This document shows positions 23,901-36,700 of a DNA stretch of 64,000 nucleotides, piece by piece. The notes under the pieces were generated by a model. The model did no database searches, was not told where the DNA came from, and worked only from the letters and a program-made list of their open reading frames with translations. Positions within the stretch are counted from its first letter, which is position 1, and each line of letters begins with the position of its first letter. The stretch comes from Parus major. Taxonomy: Eukaryota > Chordata > Aves > Passeriformes > Paridae. The translations under genes and the position numbers were made by a program. Location: positions 32,871,090 through 32,935,089 of the forward strand of contig NC_031771.1 of NCBI RefSeq assembly GCF_001522545.3, read 5' to 3'.

Positions 23901-26001
23901 TGACAGAGCCTGATGTGTTTTGTTGCAAGAGGTCCTCGAGCAGCCAAACAGAAAGCAGCAGCAGCAAACCTCGCTTTGGAAACTCACCACTGCTCATAGC
24001 ACAGCTTACTGCGTGAAAATCCTTAGTGACATGTTTTCAGTGTTCTCTTCCATCTCATTATGCTTCAGAAGTAACTGGAAAAACAAGACACTACTACTGC
24101 TATTCTGTGTAACAGAATCCCATGACCAATGGCACCTTGACAATCCCACCTGCTGCTTCTTGGGATAAGGAAGTTGGAAATAGTCTAGAAAGTCATCCCA
24201 ACCGTGAAAGGAGGCTCTTCAAAGAAGTGAAAAGAAAATTTGTAGCTACAAAAATAGCAGAAAATATCCTAAAGCAAAATGAAAAACATTGGTAACTTCT
24301 TACTCTTATAGATAAGAATAAGAAGCAGTTTCTGTATGAAATCAGAATATTTATTTGTGCTGTTAATGCGCGCTGCTGTGTTGAGCTGTCCCAGTCCAGA
24401 AGCTTTTTGCTGTTTCCCATCCCCTGAAAGCTAACCTCTAGTATCCAAACATTCAGCAATAGAGAAGAAGAAAACCACAAATAAACCTGTGTGTCAGATT
24501 CCATATAGTTAGCATTTTCCCACAGGCCATCAAGGGCAGGCCCGTTTTCAGTTTCTGTTACAGAAAATGAGACAATACCATACGTTGTGTTGAGCAGAAG
24601 ATCCTCCCAAGCCCCAATGGAGTCAGAGCTGACAGCTCGTGCTGCTGTTTTCCTGTGTTGCCTCCTCCCTGGAGTGAGCATGCATGTCCTCCTAAAGCAG
24701 AACAGACACATGGCTCTCCCACTGGGAGTCTATTACCATATTGCCCTATATTGTCTTCGTTTCTCATGATGTTCTGTTCAGACTAACACTGCCTACTGCA
24801 AAAGAAGGTGGTCTGTTCTCCACAGCACCTTTCCCATGGGATTCCCATCTTCACAAGTACAATGTTCCAGGAGGTGATATTACCCTATTTCTAATGGGTT
24901 TTGGTTTTCACTTTTAATTGCCTGCAGCTTGATACCGCTTTGTCTTCAAGTGCACATAAAACAGAAAGGAAGCAGCTTTAGCCCTTTTCCAGCCAGATCT
25001 AAACCATTCTTCATTAATACTCTGTATACATCCTGTAAGCTTAGCCACAAAGAGCCCCAATCTGTGGTTTACACCTCATTGCGGTATCTTCACCCTTTTT
25101 GTGGTAAAAGCACTTTTATATTTGCTGTAGTATTTGTGTATGTTTATGGGGAGGTTCTGATTCCTTATAGATTTTTTTTCTTCCCTCCTTGCTTCTAAGT
25201 TATTGCATGCTTTCCTGAATTTTTCATCTTTGTTCTTTATTCTTTTCCTATGATAATCTAAGCTTTTTTCTTGTATTTTTAGTATTTCAGCCTTCACTAT
25301 AACTATATTCTTGCATGAAACCAAAGATGAGATCAAATATGTTACAGCATCTATCTCAATCTGCAAGTATTTACATCTGCTCTTGAATGCTAATATTTGG
25401 GGAGGGAAAAAAGATAAAATGATTGCTATGATATTATCAAATCCATGGCTGCAAGTCAGCTTTAAGGTGTGTGTTTTCCTATTTGATGTTTTCTTACATG
25501 TACTTGCAGATATGTAACTACCGTTTGCACCAGATACCATGTTGTATTTACTAAAACAGAGTGTTTAAACATGGCCTCTTACTCAGATTATGTACCTACA
25601 TTTAGGAGGGCTTATGCTATCCTTTAAAATACTGACATATGAAATTAAGCATTTTTTCAAAGTGTTTTTATTGTGATTCCATCCTTATTTTGTATTTTTC
25701 TTTCCTCTTTTTCTCATCCTCAACACAAATCTTTGCTTATGGCAATTTTGTTAGTTTTCATATCCAAACTTTATTCTGGCCAATTCCCTGCTGCAGTCTT
25801 AGTAAGCATCAGTCTGATCTGGCATGTTCTACTTTATACTTCACAATTGTCTTCAAATCTTTCTTTGATGCTTATAAATCTTACGGTGCTGTTACTCGTG
25901 AACAGCTGTGAAGTACCCAGTCTTCCTTGACTATGAATGAATCCAAATCCCTTTATTCTTAATTTTATGTTGCTACAGATGTGAGCTTTTTTTTTTTACT
26001 T

Positions 26002-26108
26002 TTATACATATATATATGTATATAATATGATATATAATATTGATATATATATAATTATATATAATATATAATTATGATATTATATATCATATATATATGA
26101 GATATCAT
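26002..26108. repeat. TA-rich tract with a 16-bp inverted repeat
   Basis: About 107 bases almost entirely A and T. A 16-bp arm (ATATGATATATAATAT, 26025-26040) is perfectly complementary to 26077-26092. The 36-base spacer is itself largely self-complementary. The tract could extrude as a cruciform. No coding potential. Confidence 0.9.
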
Positions 26109-26439
26109 AAGGCTTTCTTGTTCTGAAAAGTTTGTGGATATCAGGCAATGCTCATTGCAAAAAATCCTAGGACATCATGTCATATAATCTTGCTGAAATT
26201 CACTTTTTCTACAGTGTCTTATCCAGTTGGCAGTTAATCTGTTTAAGAACAAAACTGAATTGTAATACTTTGCTATTGGAAAACTTGTGGCTGTTTCTCA
26301 TCTTATTTTATAGATGCCTATGTTTTTTTGCTCTTCTTTTTGGTTTGGTGCTTTTTAAAATTTGCTCTTTTTTTCTTTTTTTTTGGGGGGAATGGAGATC
26401 AAATGTATTTGGACTAGTCTGTAAATTCTCAGGTTCTCA
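26109..26439. other. Unassigned non-coding DNA
   Basis: T-rich sequence with no recognised feature. The 115-codon + strand frame starting at 26177 runs through T-rich low-complexity sequence and into the antisense of the retrotransposon remnant, so it is probably chance. Confidence 0.6.
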
Positions 26440-26620
26440 GTTGTTCCTGCATTTTATAAAGATAGGTACCACATGTGCCCTCTTCCAGCCCTCTGGGATT
26501 CTCATCCCCTTCAGTTCACAATAATGGTGTAGAGATTGCTTCAGGTGCTTAGTGTGTAGGGTGGGTTTCATCCACTGCTCTGGGCTGGCCTGGGCCTTTT
26601 GTCCTTATGATTTATCTAGC
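26440..26620 (-). mobile_element. Decayed LINE reverse-transcriptase fragment
   Basis: Translating the minus strand over about 26460-26510 gives IPEGWKRAHVVPI. This aligns with the reverse-transcriptase block I know from CR1-group elements, of the form (V)PEDWK.AnVvPI. The residues before it, including KQSL, sit where that family has a PLS..FE.S segment. Other in-frame positions are degraded and stops have accumulated. This part of ORF2 lies well upstream of the tail usually retained in CR1 copies, so it is a separate, older insertion than the CR1 at 27028-27245. Edges are approximate and the subfamily is undetermined. Confidence 0.6.
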
Positions 26621-27027
26621 TGAGTAATAGTACTACATTATTGTTCTTACAAGTACTCTCTTTTGATTCAAGTCTCCTTGAGTCATGAAGATCTCCTTAA
26701 GGCAGTTATGTTATGTCCCTAATACTACAGTGTCTTTCCACCACATCAGGTTAGTTTTTCAGGAATTTTCCTTTCTAGCAATTTTCATCCTTGCCTTGTC
26801 TGTGGTTTTCTCAGAAACCCTGTTTTGTGAAGCAGTGCCACGATGTTTCCCCTGATGCTGTCTCCAGTGCTGTGTTTTTGCCTCTGGTGATATTTGAATG
26901 AATCCCTGCATAGTGGAGCAATCCGAGTCTGCAGCACATAATGCAGTACAGCAGAAAATGGTCTGCAGAAGGAAACAGTAGGTGCTGACGAGCCAAAATC
27001 TGCACTGTTATCATTAGAAGGAGTTAC
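26621..27027. other. Unassigned DNA, possibly further decayed repeat
   Basis: No clear gene. Because it lies between two retrotransposon pieces of the same orientation, part of it may be unrecognisable element sequence. Two overlapping minus-strand frames at 26785-27066 are probably chance; their start overlaps the CR1 copy. Confidence 0.5.
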
Positions 27028-27245
27028 TGAGAACTGGTTTGGGTTGGAAGGGACCTTAAAGATCATCTAGTTCCAAGCTCTCTGCCATAGGTGGGGACAT
27101 GTCCCCCTACACCAGGCTGCCGAATGCTTCATCCAACCTGGCCTTGAACACTACCAGGCATGGGGCATCCACAACTTCTCTGGGAAACCTGTTGTAGTGC
27201 CTCACCCTCACAGTAAAGAATTAAAAACTACCTAACTAGTCCTGG
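27028..27245 (-). mobile_element. CR1 non-LTR retrotransposon, 3' end fragment
   Basis: On the + strand it begins with GGTTTGGGTTGGAAGGGACC, then TTAAAGATCATCTAGTTCCA. It then has the CR1 blocks GGGGACATGTCCCCCTACAC, CCAACCTGGCCTTGAACACT and GGGGCATCCACAACTTCTCT. This is the reverse complement of an avian CR1 3' end. It is 5'-truncated near AAGAATTAAAAACTACCTAA. The terminal octamer repeats at the 3' end are not clearly preserved. Confidence 0.93.
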
Positions 27246-30200
27246 TTTACATTAGGTATGTGCAAAAGAAGACAGTGAAACAACATGTTGATGGTATTTC
27301 TCATTGTCTTGATATAGGAATATAGATTTAAACAGTTGCTAGGTTGAGTGCATGAAAGGAAAAAAAATGCTCTTTATCCTATGAAGTATAACATGGAATT
27401 CATTTGTTCAAGATATTATGAATGTGCAAAAATGTCATTAGGTGAAGTCATTTAGATCAGATTTATTGATTACTGAGAAAAAATAAATTCCAGATGCAAT
27501 TTTGCCTGTGGTTCCTCCACAGCTGTGAAAGCATTGCTGTGGAGGGATTGCTCTACACCCAGCTGTTTCCTTTTGATACTCTGCCACTGAGCAATGGAAG
27601 AAGTGTGGCAGTGCACCATAATGATTGCCTCTGGTCGTGGGTTGGAGTCATTTTGCCTTCAGTGGATAAAAGCAAGCCAGATCTGGTCCCTGGCAGATGG
27701 CCCCACCCATCTGAGGTACTGGCATTGCAGCACTGCAGTCAGGAACCTCTTGGACTCTCCAGAAAGGCCTGGAAGCACCAAGCTCTAAAGTCAGTTTGTA
27801 ATGTGTTCCTACCCAAATTCATCCATTTGCTATGTGACCGAAGCAATTCAAATTTCCTTAACAGGAACCGTTTTTATCATATAGTTGATCTGTCTACTTG
27901 GACACCAAGACTGCACCAGACTTAATCTGAATTCAGAGGAGTTGAGATAAAAGGATTGCATTCCAGCAAATTGATAATTTTTTTACTGATCTCTTTGGTG
28001 TTTAGAAAGGTTGAACATGTATTGTTTCTGTTAAATGATTCTATACTGTTTTTAAGAGGTCTTGTATGAATATCTACCACTTTTATTTATACCTCCACTC
28101 AAACTTTTCAAAAACAACTTCAATATACATTGTGTACATGGTGTTGTACATGTAACAGACAAAAATTTTTTTGAAGTGCTTAGTTATAGGCATATAATGG
28201 TCTTCCACACTTGAAATGTGTCCTAATAGGCCTAGAGAATGTTTATTGATTTCTCTCCACCCCCACTGCCCAATTAATGTACAGTTGTTAGTGGTGACAT
28301 TGTACATACTCGAGCATTTATTATAGTGCAAAAGAGCTTTTTGCCTGCTGTAGGAAGAAAAGCATAGTCTTCTTTTGGTTTTAATGAAACATGAATGCTC
28401 AAAGAGGGACAAACACAGCATGTTGTTGCTGAAGTCATGCTACCTTCAAAACATTATATGTTAAGAACTCTTTAGTTCTAAAAGAATTTCCTACAGAAGA
28501 TAGGTAAGACATTCCATTAGTGCAGTCTTAGAACTGTTATTCTTTGACTCTGTTCGGGAGGACCATTAACTTTGATTGTAATTGTACTGTCATCTCTCAC
28601 AAACATTTTTCCCAATTAAAAGACAAAAAGATATCAATATTATATAACTATAGTAACTTCTCATAATCAATAATACTGTTAGACTATATAAACTTACTAT
28701 AACCTATAATGATATTACAGTGATGTAAGAAGAGCCTTTTACATCTGGCAAGCCAACCATAAACTATAGATTATGTTTTTGATTCTGAATTCAAAATAAT
28801 GGCCCAACTGATGGTAAAATTTTATCCTTTGAAGTGATGTACGAAAAATATTATTCCCATGTTATTTATCATGTTAATGCAATTGCTTTTATTTTCTCAT
28901 AACTTTGATTTCCAGATATATTAATTATGGAAAGAAGTGCTTTAGTCTTGCCTTCCAGATGTATTCCAAGTTCACATGAAAATCCCTCACAGGTTATTGT
29001 TATTTAGCCAACTGTGTATGGACCGTTATAAAAATGGACTATTCTATAAATTTATTCCATGTGCTTTGATGCTGATTTCTTTGTTTCAGCTTTCCCTCAA
29101 CAAATCTGTTCAGAAATAGGCCTCATTCAAAGGGGTTTGGGACACAACTACAGTAAGCAGAAATCCATAAAGTTGCCTTTTACTGTAATTGTTTCATGTT
29201 CCAAATCCTCCTGAGACTATTTTCCTTCTTCCTCAGTCACAAATTTGATTATTCTACTACAGTGATTTAGTCTAAGAAAATTAATACAGTCTCTTCAAAA
29301 CTCTCATCTGTGAGCCATAACTCCCTGAACTGCTGTTTTACATTCCAAGCGTTATAAATGCATTTCCCTAGCTGCTCCATGTGGAAGTCATCTCACAGTG
29401 AAGTGTCATTTTCCCAGTGGGTTGATGGTATAGAGTAAAAAATAAGTGCAAATAATAAATATTTTTAAGTGTTTCAGTACAGCAATCACAGAATTCCACC
29501 CTGTTTATGAGAAATATTCAAACAGTAGATTTGTAATTGAAACTTAAAATACTGAGTGCGAGGTGTTGTTCAGATCTATGTAACCTGCTGATAGAACCTC
29601 ATAAATATAAACTTGGTAACTTTGTGGATAGTTTTCTGGACCATAAAATTTAGTAATGAAGATGTAGGAAAAGTATAAGAGAGAGTCTCAGTGCATCAGA
29701 GAATATTCCAAATCTTAAAGAAAAATACAGCTGTGTTGCATGCCTGTAAGTGCAAAAGACAAACAGCAGGATGAAAATGTATATTTATTTTGCTGCCTAT
29801 ACTTCATCAGGTACTTCATGAATGCCTTTAAAGTGCTTTGAATAGCAGGTGTTTCAAATATTAATTTGTAATTGCTACAAATACTGTATTTTTGAACACT
29901 ATGTAGCTTTTTTTTTTGTAGCTCAATTATCTGATTATGGTATTTACAATTTATATGCACTCATTTTTTCCACTATATGCATGTGAAGGATTTTTTACCC
30001 AGCTCTTTATAAAAACTCTGAATCATGATTTCCAGAGTGATATTGATTCTGCAAAGGAGAAGATTTCTTGCAGCTGGTAAATGTACACATGGGCACAAAC
30101 ACACAGGTATAGTTTTTGTGTGTTTAAGAATGACATATTTTTTGTACTTGTGCAGAAAAATAAGTTGTTTTCATTTTTCTTGAATTGATTTTAAGCATCT

Positions 30201-33200
30201 TTAAGTTAATTTGGTTTCTGTTAGTAAGAAAACAGTATGTAGATGTGAGAGCAATGATGTCAAAGGGAGAATGCTCTGTAGAGTAGGAGGTACTGAGTTC
30301 TCATCACCTTGTTGTCATCCAATGTGAATAGAAATATTTTGAAGGTGGTTAAGGTGGTAAATTTATACAGGATTATATTTTGCTGAATGTTGCCTCCAAA
30401 TGTGAATTGACAAAACAAGTATGTAGCTTAGCTAGAAAAACAATATATTTGTTCTCACAAGATCTGAAATGGAGACTCCCAAAAGGAGTTTCAGAAGACT
30501 CTATGTTCTCTAGAAGGGGAAGTAAAAAATATTAAAAATTCTTACTTGTTTAAACAAAGTAGAAGATAAAAGATGTCATGGCTGAAAGTTTTAGTTGCTT
30601 TTTTTTTGCTAAAACAAAATTGTTTAATCACCTTATTTTTGGACTGCGGTGTTCTCACCATTATCATTGAGACAGTAAGCGGCAAAGAAATTCTGGATCT
30701 AAAGTTTTTACCAGCTCTAAGGGTCAAGACAGCATCCTCTGAATAATCATGTCTGGCTAAAGAGTAAAATAAAAATTAGGTTAGACTGGTTCTCCAGACT
30801 AGAACACTGTACTGATTTATTCTTGTACATTTGTCCTTGTGTACAGAGATTTGGAGAGCAGCCTCATTACAGGTGTAAGAATTTGTATAAGCAAGCACCA
30901 CAAAACCATTGCTGCATGTGTTTGTTTCAAGGTTGCTTTACTGAGGGCAGTGACAGCAATGTTTGATGTTCTCTAAGCTGCTGCCTAAACTTGCTGAGAA
31001 ATCTGTTGGCACTTGCAATCACTAAGCAGCAGCTGGTTCTCTTGTCTCCCTCTTTGTCATCCTGAAGACCTGAACCCGACTTCTGATGTTATGCTGCTTC
31101 ATCATTTTGTGACAAAATTAATTTTTTTCCCAAGTAGGTTGTGTTTTATGTATTTTACTCCTTTTTATTGCTCAGTGTACTACCCTTGTTAACATGTAGC
31201 ATTGCTTACCCAGTTTAGTTTCTACTTTCACCATGCTTGAAGAAACATGTTTCTGTCAACCATGATTCCTAGTCCATGCTGCTTCTAGCATGAGTAGCCT
31301 CTAATTTCATATTATGTAGGTCTTTCATGCATCTAAGATGTGTCTACAGTGAAAACTTATGGCACTAGGTTACAAGTTGTTTGAGTTGCATCTTGCTGAC
31401 CTTGATGTCAAAGAGAAGCTTTAGGCTAGGTGAACTTAGTTTGTCAGCCTTGAACTCCTGCCTTTCAAGCCTAATACAATATGGCAGTGGAGGGAAACAG
31501 AAGTATTAGGTGAGACTTAGAAAAAAGAACAGATACTGTACAAGCTGAAGTAGGGAACCCTGAAAATAGGTCAAAGTCAGAAGGGAGAAAGGGCTGTTAG
31601 GTAACTGATGTCAGCATGCTTTGCAGATCTAAATTAAGTTATCATTGATAATTTGCATGCTGTGCATTTAAATGATGCTCACAATTGAGATGTCCTGAAA
31701 ACTAATATCCTTTGTGTGTTAGTATTCTTGGAAAAGGATTACTAAAATTTATTATTCCAAGTTTTCAGAATCCAAGAAAATACAGGGATTGAGCATTCAA
31801 GTTGAGAACCAAATAATTATAGGCCTTCTTCAAGGTCCTATTTGAGTGGATTGCATAAATGTCCATGTTGGAGTCATATTGAAATTAAGATTTAAGTGTT
31901 GTTATATTTTTACTTCTTCAGGATATAAGTTCAAATGCTAAATGAACTTTCACTGCACATACCTGCATCTTGTCAGGGTATATTAATGCAGAATGATTAC
32001 TGCTAAGCTTTTCACTCTCTGCCTCCTGTTTATGTGTATTCTGGGAACATTAAAGCAGTTGATGATTTTGCTGCTGTGTACTGTTTTTGTGGATAGATTG
32101 CTCAGCTGCATCAGATATTTATTAAATAATACAGTGATTTTTTTAATTTGAAAATTTTTGAGCTGTTATGTTAGCCACATAAATTTTTGTAGCTTGATGC
32201 ACATGAGTTCATGAATAATTAGATACTGTAGGAGATGCCTGAAAATGTGGGTAAGCAGTCTGTGTTGTTCCTTTAAACATGCGCAGCTTGAAAAGCAGAT
32301 GGAATTGTGTTCTCATGATGTTTAAGGACTTTTAGAGCACTGCATATCACCAGCATCTGGAGACCAATTACTGAAGAGTCTCCATAGGGGTCCTGCCTCA
32401 GGGTTTTTAGTTGGATGAATAATATATAAACTCTATAGTTTCCCACAGAGAGCAACTGGAGCAGTATCAGAAGGAAATAAGCCTTTTAGGAGTTCAGCTG
32501 AAAATGAAATAGCACAGGATTTAAAATGAAGCAGTTTTACTTTTACATGCAAAGTTGAGTATTGTGTTTTAGTTACATGAATTCTGATGTTTTTAATTTT
32601 TTTTAGCCTTTATCATTTTAGAGTCTTGCTTTTTTCTAATTTAGTACACATCTATTTGAAAGCCATAGCAAAACACTGTAAGGCTTATGCAATTACTTCA
32701 AGAACTAAATTTCCTCTCGAAAAAGCTGTGGAAATTAATCATTTTATAATCATTCATTTTATAATGGAGGTTCAGCATTACTGTACTCGAACCATAATCA
32801 TATTTTATCTTACCTGTTGTTGTGTCTGGCTCTAGGTTTACTCAGTTTGCTTTTTGCAACTAAAAATAGTTTCAAAATGGCATATCCACTACTATTCAAA
32901 ACCCTCTTTCAACTCATGGTATATTCCTTAAAATTTTTATCCTTGTTGTCTGCTTAAATTTTAAATTGAAAGTAGAATACATTTGAAAAGGAAATAAAAA
33001 TATCTGAATGGAGATACTTGGATCTGAGAAGAAATTTTTCTTTTTCTTAATTAAAACAGAAATTCTTCTCAACTGGTTTGTTTCAATACAGATACCAGTC
33101 AAAGTTCACTAAGTGGGCACTTCAGAGCTGAAGAATACTTGACCTGAAGAACACTACTGAGACCTATGCAAAGGAAAACAAATACGAGTGGTAGCTTTTA

Positions 33201-33385
33201 TTAAAATCAACAAAAAGAGCCCAAATATTGTCATTGGTGCTATGACTGTTTTAGTTAGCACTTTCACCAGATATTTTTGGTACATTTGAAAGTTCAGTGC
33301 CCTGAATTTCTAACTCTGGTAGTAATCTTTATGAGACTAATGTTCCTACCAACTTCAGCATAACTCTTCAGCTGAATATGCAGCT
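27246..33385. other. Long unassigned non-coding stretch
   Basis: About 6 kb without a recognised gene or repeat. The segment at 27500-27800 is noticeably less A+T-rich and holds a 143-codon + strand frame (27494-27925) that matches nothing I know. The rest is ordinary A+T-rich DNA. Confidence 0.55.
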
Positions 33386-33770
33386 GAATCACAGAACTGT
33401 TTAAGTTGGAAGGGATCACTGGAGGTCATTTGGTCCAGCCTCTCTGCTCAAGCAGGGTCATGCTGGAACACATGGTACAGGATTGTGTCCAAATGGTTTC
33501 CAAATATCTCCAGTGAGGGAGACTCCACAACCTCTCTGGGCAATCTGTTCTGGTGCTCAGTTACTGTCACAGCAAAGAACTTCTTCCTTGTATTCAGACA
33601 GAACTTCTGTGCATCAGTTTCTGCCCATTGCCTCTTGTCCTATTGCTTGGTACTACCTAGCACAGTCTGGCTCCATCCTCTGGTACCCTCCCATCAGATG
33701 CTGACAGACATTTGAGTTTTCTCCAGGCTAAACAGTGCCAGTTCTCTCAGTCTTTTCTCATATGTGAGGA
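33386..33770 (-). mobile_element. CR1 non-LTR retrotransposon, 5'-truncated
   Basis: On the + strand it opens GAATCACAGAACTGTTTAAG then TTGGAAGGGATCACTGGAGG, the reverse complement of a CR1 3' terminus. It continues through GACTCCACAACCTCTCTGGG, AAGAACTTCTTCCTTGTATT and CTCCAGGCTAAACAGTGCCA. The two overlapping + strand frames at 33483-33715 are antisense to the element and are not genes. The 5' truncation falls near TCTTTTCTCATATGTGAGGA. Confidence 0.94.
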
Positions 33771-36700
33771 AATAAACTGAAACATTTGCAGGTTTGATCA
33801 TGACACCAAAATTACCTATATGAAATCAAAATTGAAGGGAAAAAGATACGAGTAGAATCATGGTCTGGGAGGAAAGGATCAGAATGTATTTGGGAGCTCT
33901 CTGTTTTATTATTTATTATATATTATATATTATTTATTGTTGATCAATTTGATATTTAGAGCTTCAGAAAATTAAATACAGTTTGCCCTCCAATGGAATA
34001 GAAAGTGCTTTATCATTAGTAAAATAATTATTGGTATGCAATAGAGTGCTAGAACCACAATAAAAGTCAGAGTTGTGTAAACTTACATATTAAACTGTGT
34101 TCAAGGCATGTAAATTATCCTGCTTTTCTTCCATGAGAAACTACCCGCATTGTAAAGGGAAACAAAAGTAGCTACCAGGACTAAGTATTAGGCTAACCTG
34201 AACCTGGCTAATATCAGAGTTTAGGTTGCACGTTAATAGAGATTAAAACAGTCCCTTGGCTTTGACTGTTCCAAATCCTGTATACTTGTATGAATAGACT
34301 TGAGTTTTTCATGTGCATCATTGCTCTCTAGGGCTGATACTCTAATTCTGATGATGTTTGAAAAAGTAATTCACCATCTCTCTTCAGTTCTTTGTTTTAA
34401 TTTGCAGCCTCTCTTTTCAGTCATGAACATTGTAACTAATCTGACTGGTGCCAAATCATCTTTGGTCTGGTCATAGTTGAAGCACTGGGCTACTGGTTCT
34501 TTGTGAAAACCATCTCAAGGTAATTGACCTTGAAGTGTAATGTATAATGCTAAACTTGGCGCTTCCAAGTTTACTGTGAGAGTTTAAAAGGCAAGAAAAA
34601 AGTCTGGTTGGTCACAGTAATGGAAATGAAAAGGGATTTAGACTGCATAGAGTAGCAGGGGAAAAAAATGATGGTATATGTTGGAGGAAGGTACTGAAAA
34701 ATGGTAATAAAGAGAGAAAGCTTCCAGGTGTCACCTAAAAAAAAATATTTATTTTTTTAAAATTCCTGCTTCCATTACAAAGATAGCCTAAGGAGTATTT
34801 GTCAGTCTCTGATTTATTTATTTTTTTTTCCTATGTGTTCCTCAGCTCTTAGTTCTTAGGGTCCAATATTAGTTGACATCTGAGCTATGGAAATCATTAA
34901 GAGCTGGTCAGGATTACTCAGGAAAAATGAATGGACCAACAAAGTCATTACAAAGTCAGTGAAGATATCGTAGCCATCACTACGAGGGAATAAACACGAG
35001 ACACGGAAGGAATTTTGGAGGTGCTGATGTTGTGTTGTTGGGTTGTGTTTTGTTGATTTTATTGTAACTGAGAAAACTGAAGACTTTAGAATAACCAAAA
35101 CTTGATTTATGTGGAAATAGCATATCTTGGTAACTTCTAATATGCATCCAGAAGATGCAGGTGAACTGAACTGGAATCCCTGAGAGCACAGCAGTATATG
35201 ATTCAGGTATAACCTGTCTCTGTGGTGGCACTCCTGAGCCTGCAGTCCCGAGTGCTGCTGTCACAAAGCAATACAACAGCTTAGGAGCACTTTGGCTTCT
35301 GTGGGTGCTGTGAAAGAATACAGAGAGAATGCAAATGGTCCCCATAAAAGAATTACTATTCAGTGTCTGGGCAGAGTGCTGGCTTGGATCAGGTCAGGAG
35401 TGGGGGAGCTGCTGGATTCTGTCACCTGCATGCAGAGACTTAGCACTCCCTCTCAGGGAGGATTGTACCTAAGACGTTTCTTTTCCTTATCCATTGGTCA
35501 TCCTCAGAGATTGTGGCCAAATACTCCACTTTTCTTCTGAGCAGCTTAATAGCAAGATGAAAGCTTTGTGGGATCAGCAAAGCAAGTCCCTAAAATGAGA
35601 AGTGTGTAAAAATAGTCAGTAATAAGGCATGTTTGATCCCTCAAGGCACAAAGCACAGGTTTCCTAAGCTGCTGGAATGAATCATTCCACTCTTTGCTAT
35701 AATATAGTTACATTTCTTGCAATGACTGTTGGACTGGATTCAGCTGCATGTGGGAATGGAAATGCATGCACCAAAATAAAAGTACACAATAAAAAGATAT
35801 GGCATATCATTTTGAATGCCTTTGTTTCTACTTATGCTAGCACTTTAACAGTGCCATTGCAATTCCTGAGGATAGGAGACAAAAGTATGCCTGGTTTAGC
35901 ATGTCATTGTAGTAGCCGATTCTGCTCCTTGCCCTTCCATCTATGAGAACTGGCTTTGCACAGGATTTGATCATAAAAGATGTAACCTTTGCCTCTGCAA
36001 CTTCATGTGCTCTTTTTGGTATCAGGTAAACTTGAGAAACTATCAATTAAACATAATTCTTATCCTAATTTGTTGAATTTGATTGCTTTGTTGTCTCTGT
36101 TTCCACAAAATTGAAATGTATTTTCTCCATTTTGCAGAAAATCATACCCTATCAAGTTTCTTTTCTCTAAAGCTGTACTTGACTCAACTAATAAAACTAT
36201 TAGTTAAGTTACAAAAGAAAAAGCTTTTCTAACAGTAGAAGGAAAAATTAAAGAAATGTAATTTGATTTCAGTTATGGACTTCAATAGCATTGAAAATTA
36301 CAAAAACTGCTTCTTGATTTGAAAATTAAACAACTTCACTAATGGGACCCATTTGGAGAAAGTAGGTATCAATACTGGAGAAATTAATATTTTCCTTTTT
36401 TTTAGGAAACAGGATTTGGTGTATTCCACCAAGTTGAGAGATGCTTGTTTCATGTTCTGGATCTCAGCCTCTGGAGAGCTTGCTTTCTCAGCAGCCTGTA
36501 GTGATAAGCAGAGCTGTCAAAAGTCTGATTTTCATCTTCTTTTTCATTCTCCTTCAGTCTGGATACAGCCTTTGAAAGTTTCACAAAACATTAAAAATGT
36601 GTTTCCTCTGGTATTCCTCAACATTTCTTCAACATGTCTGCACACATTTCAAAAAGATATCACTTTCTCAAATCCCTCTCTAAACTGTTTGGGTCTTTTA

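Larger units (their letters stand above)
17067..26001. other. Long unassigned non-coding stretch
   Basis: About 9 kb with no recognised gene or transposon. It contains the local duplication at 17623-17690, the homopolymer junction at 19894-19921, a poly-A run near 18887-18901, and the exon-like segments listed separately. The portion at 23.9-24.8 kb is less A+T-rich and holds the longest open frame of the window (172 codons, minus, 24193-24711), discussed under findings. Confidence 0.55.

Noticed and set aside
27494..27925. 143-codon + strand frame
   Set aside because: It falls in a locally less A+T-rich patch that makes long frames more likely. No recognisable domain, and an overlapping 64-codon frame lies in another phase.
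29482..29500. AATCACAGAATTCC, CR1-like start
   Set aside because: The following sequence is unrelated to CR1.
31241..31254. Perfect 14-bp palindrome AGAAACATGTTTCT containing a p53-type half-site
   Set aside because: A single half-site without a partner at the right spacing; expected by chance in 64 kb.
33483..33715. Two overlapping + strand frames of 73 and 76 codons
   Set aside because: They are antisense to a CR1 element.
34980..35345. 121-codon minus-strand frame
   Set aside because: Overlaps unrelated frames on both strands, and no domain is recognisable.
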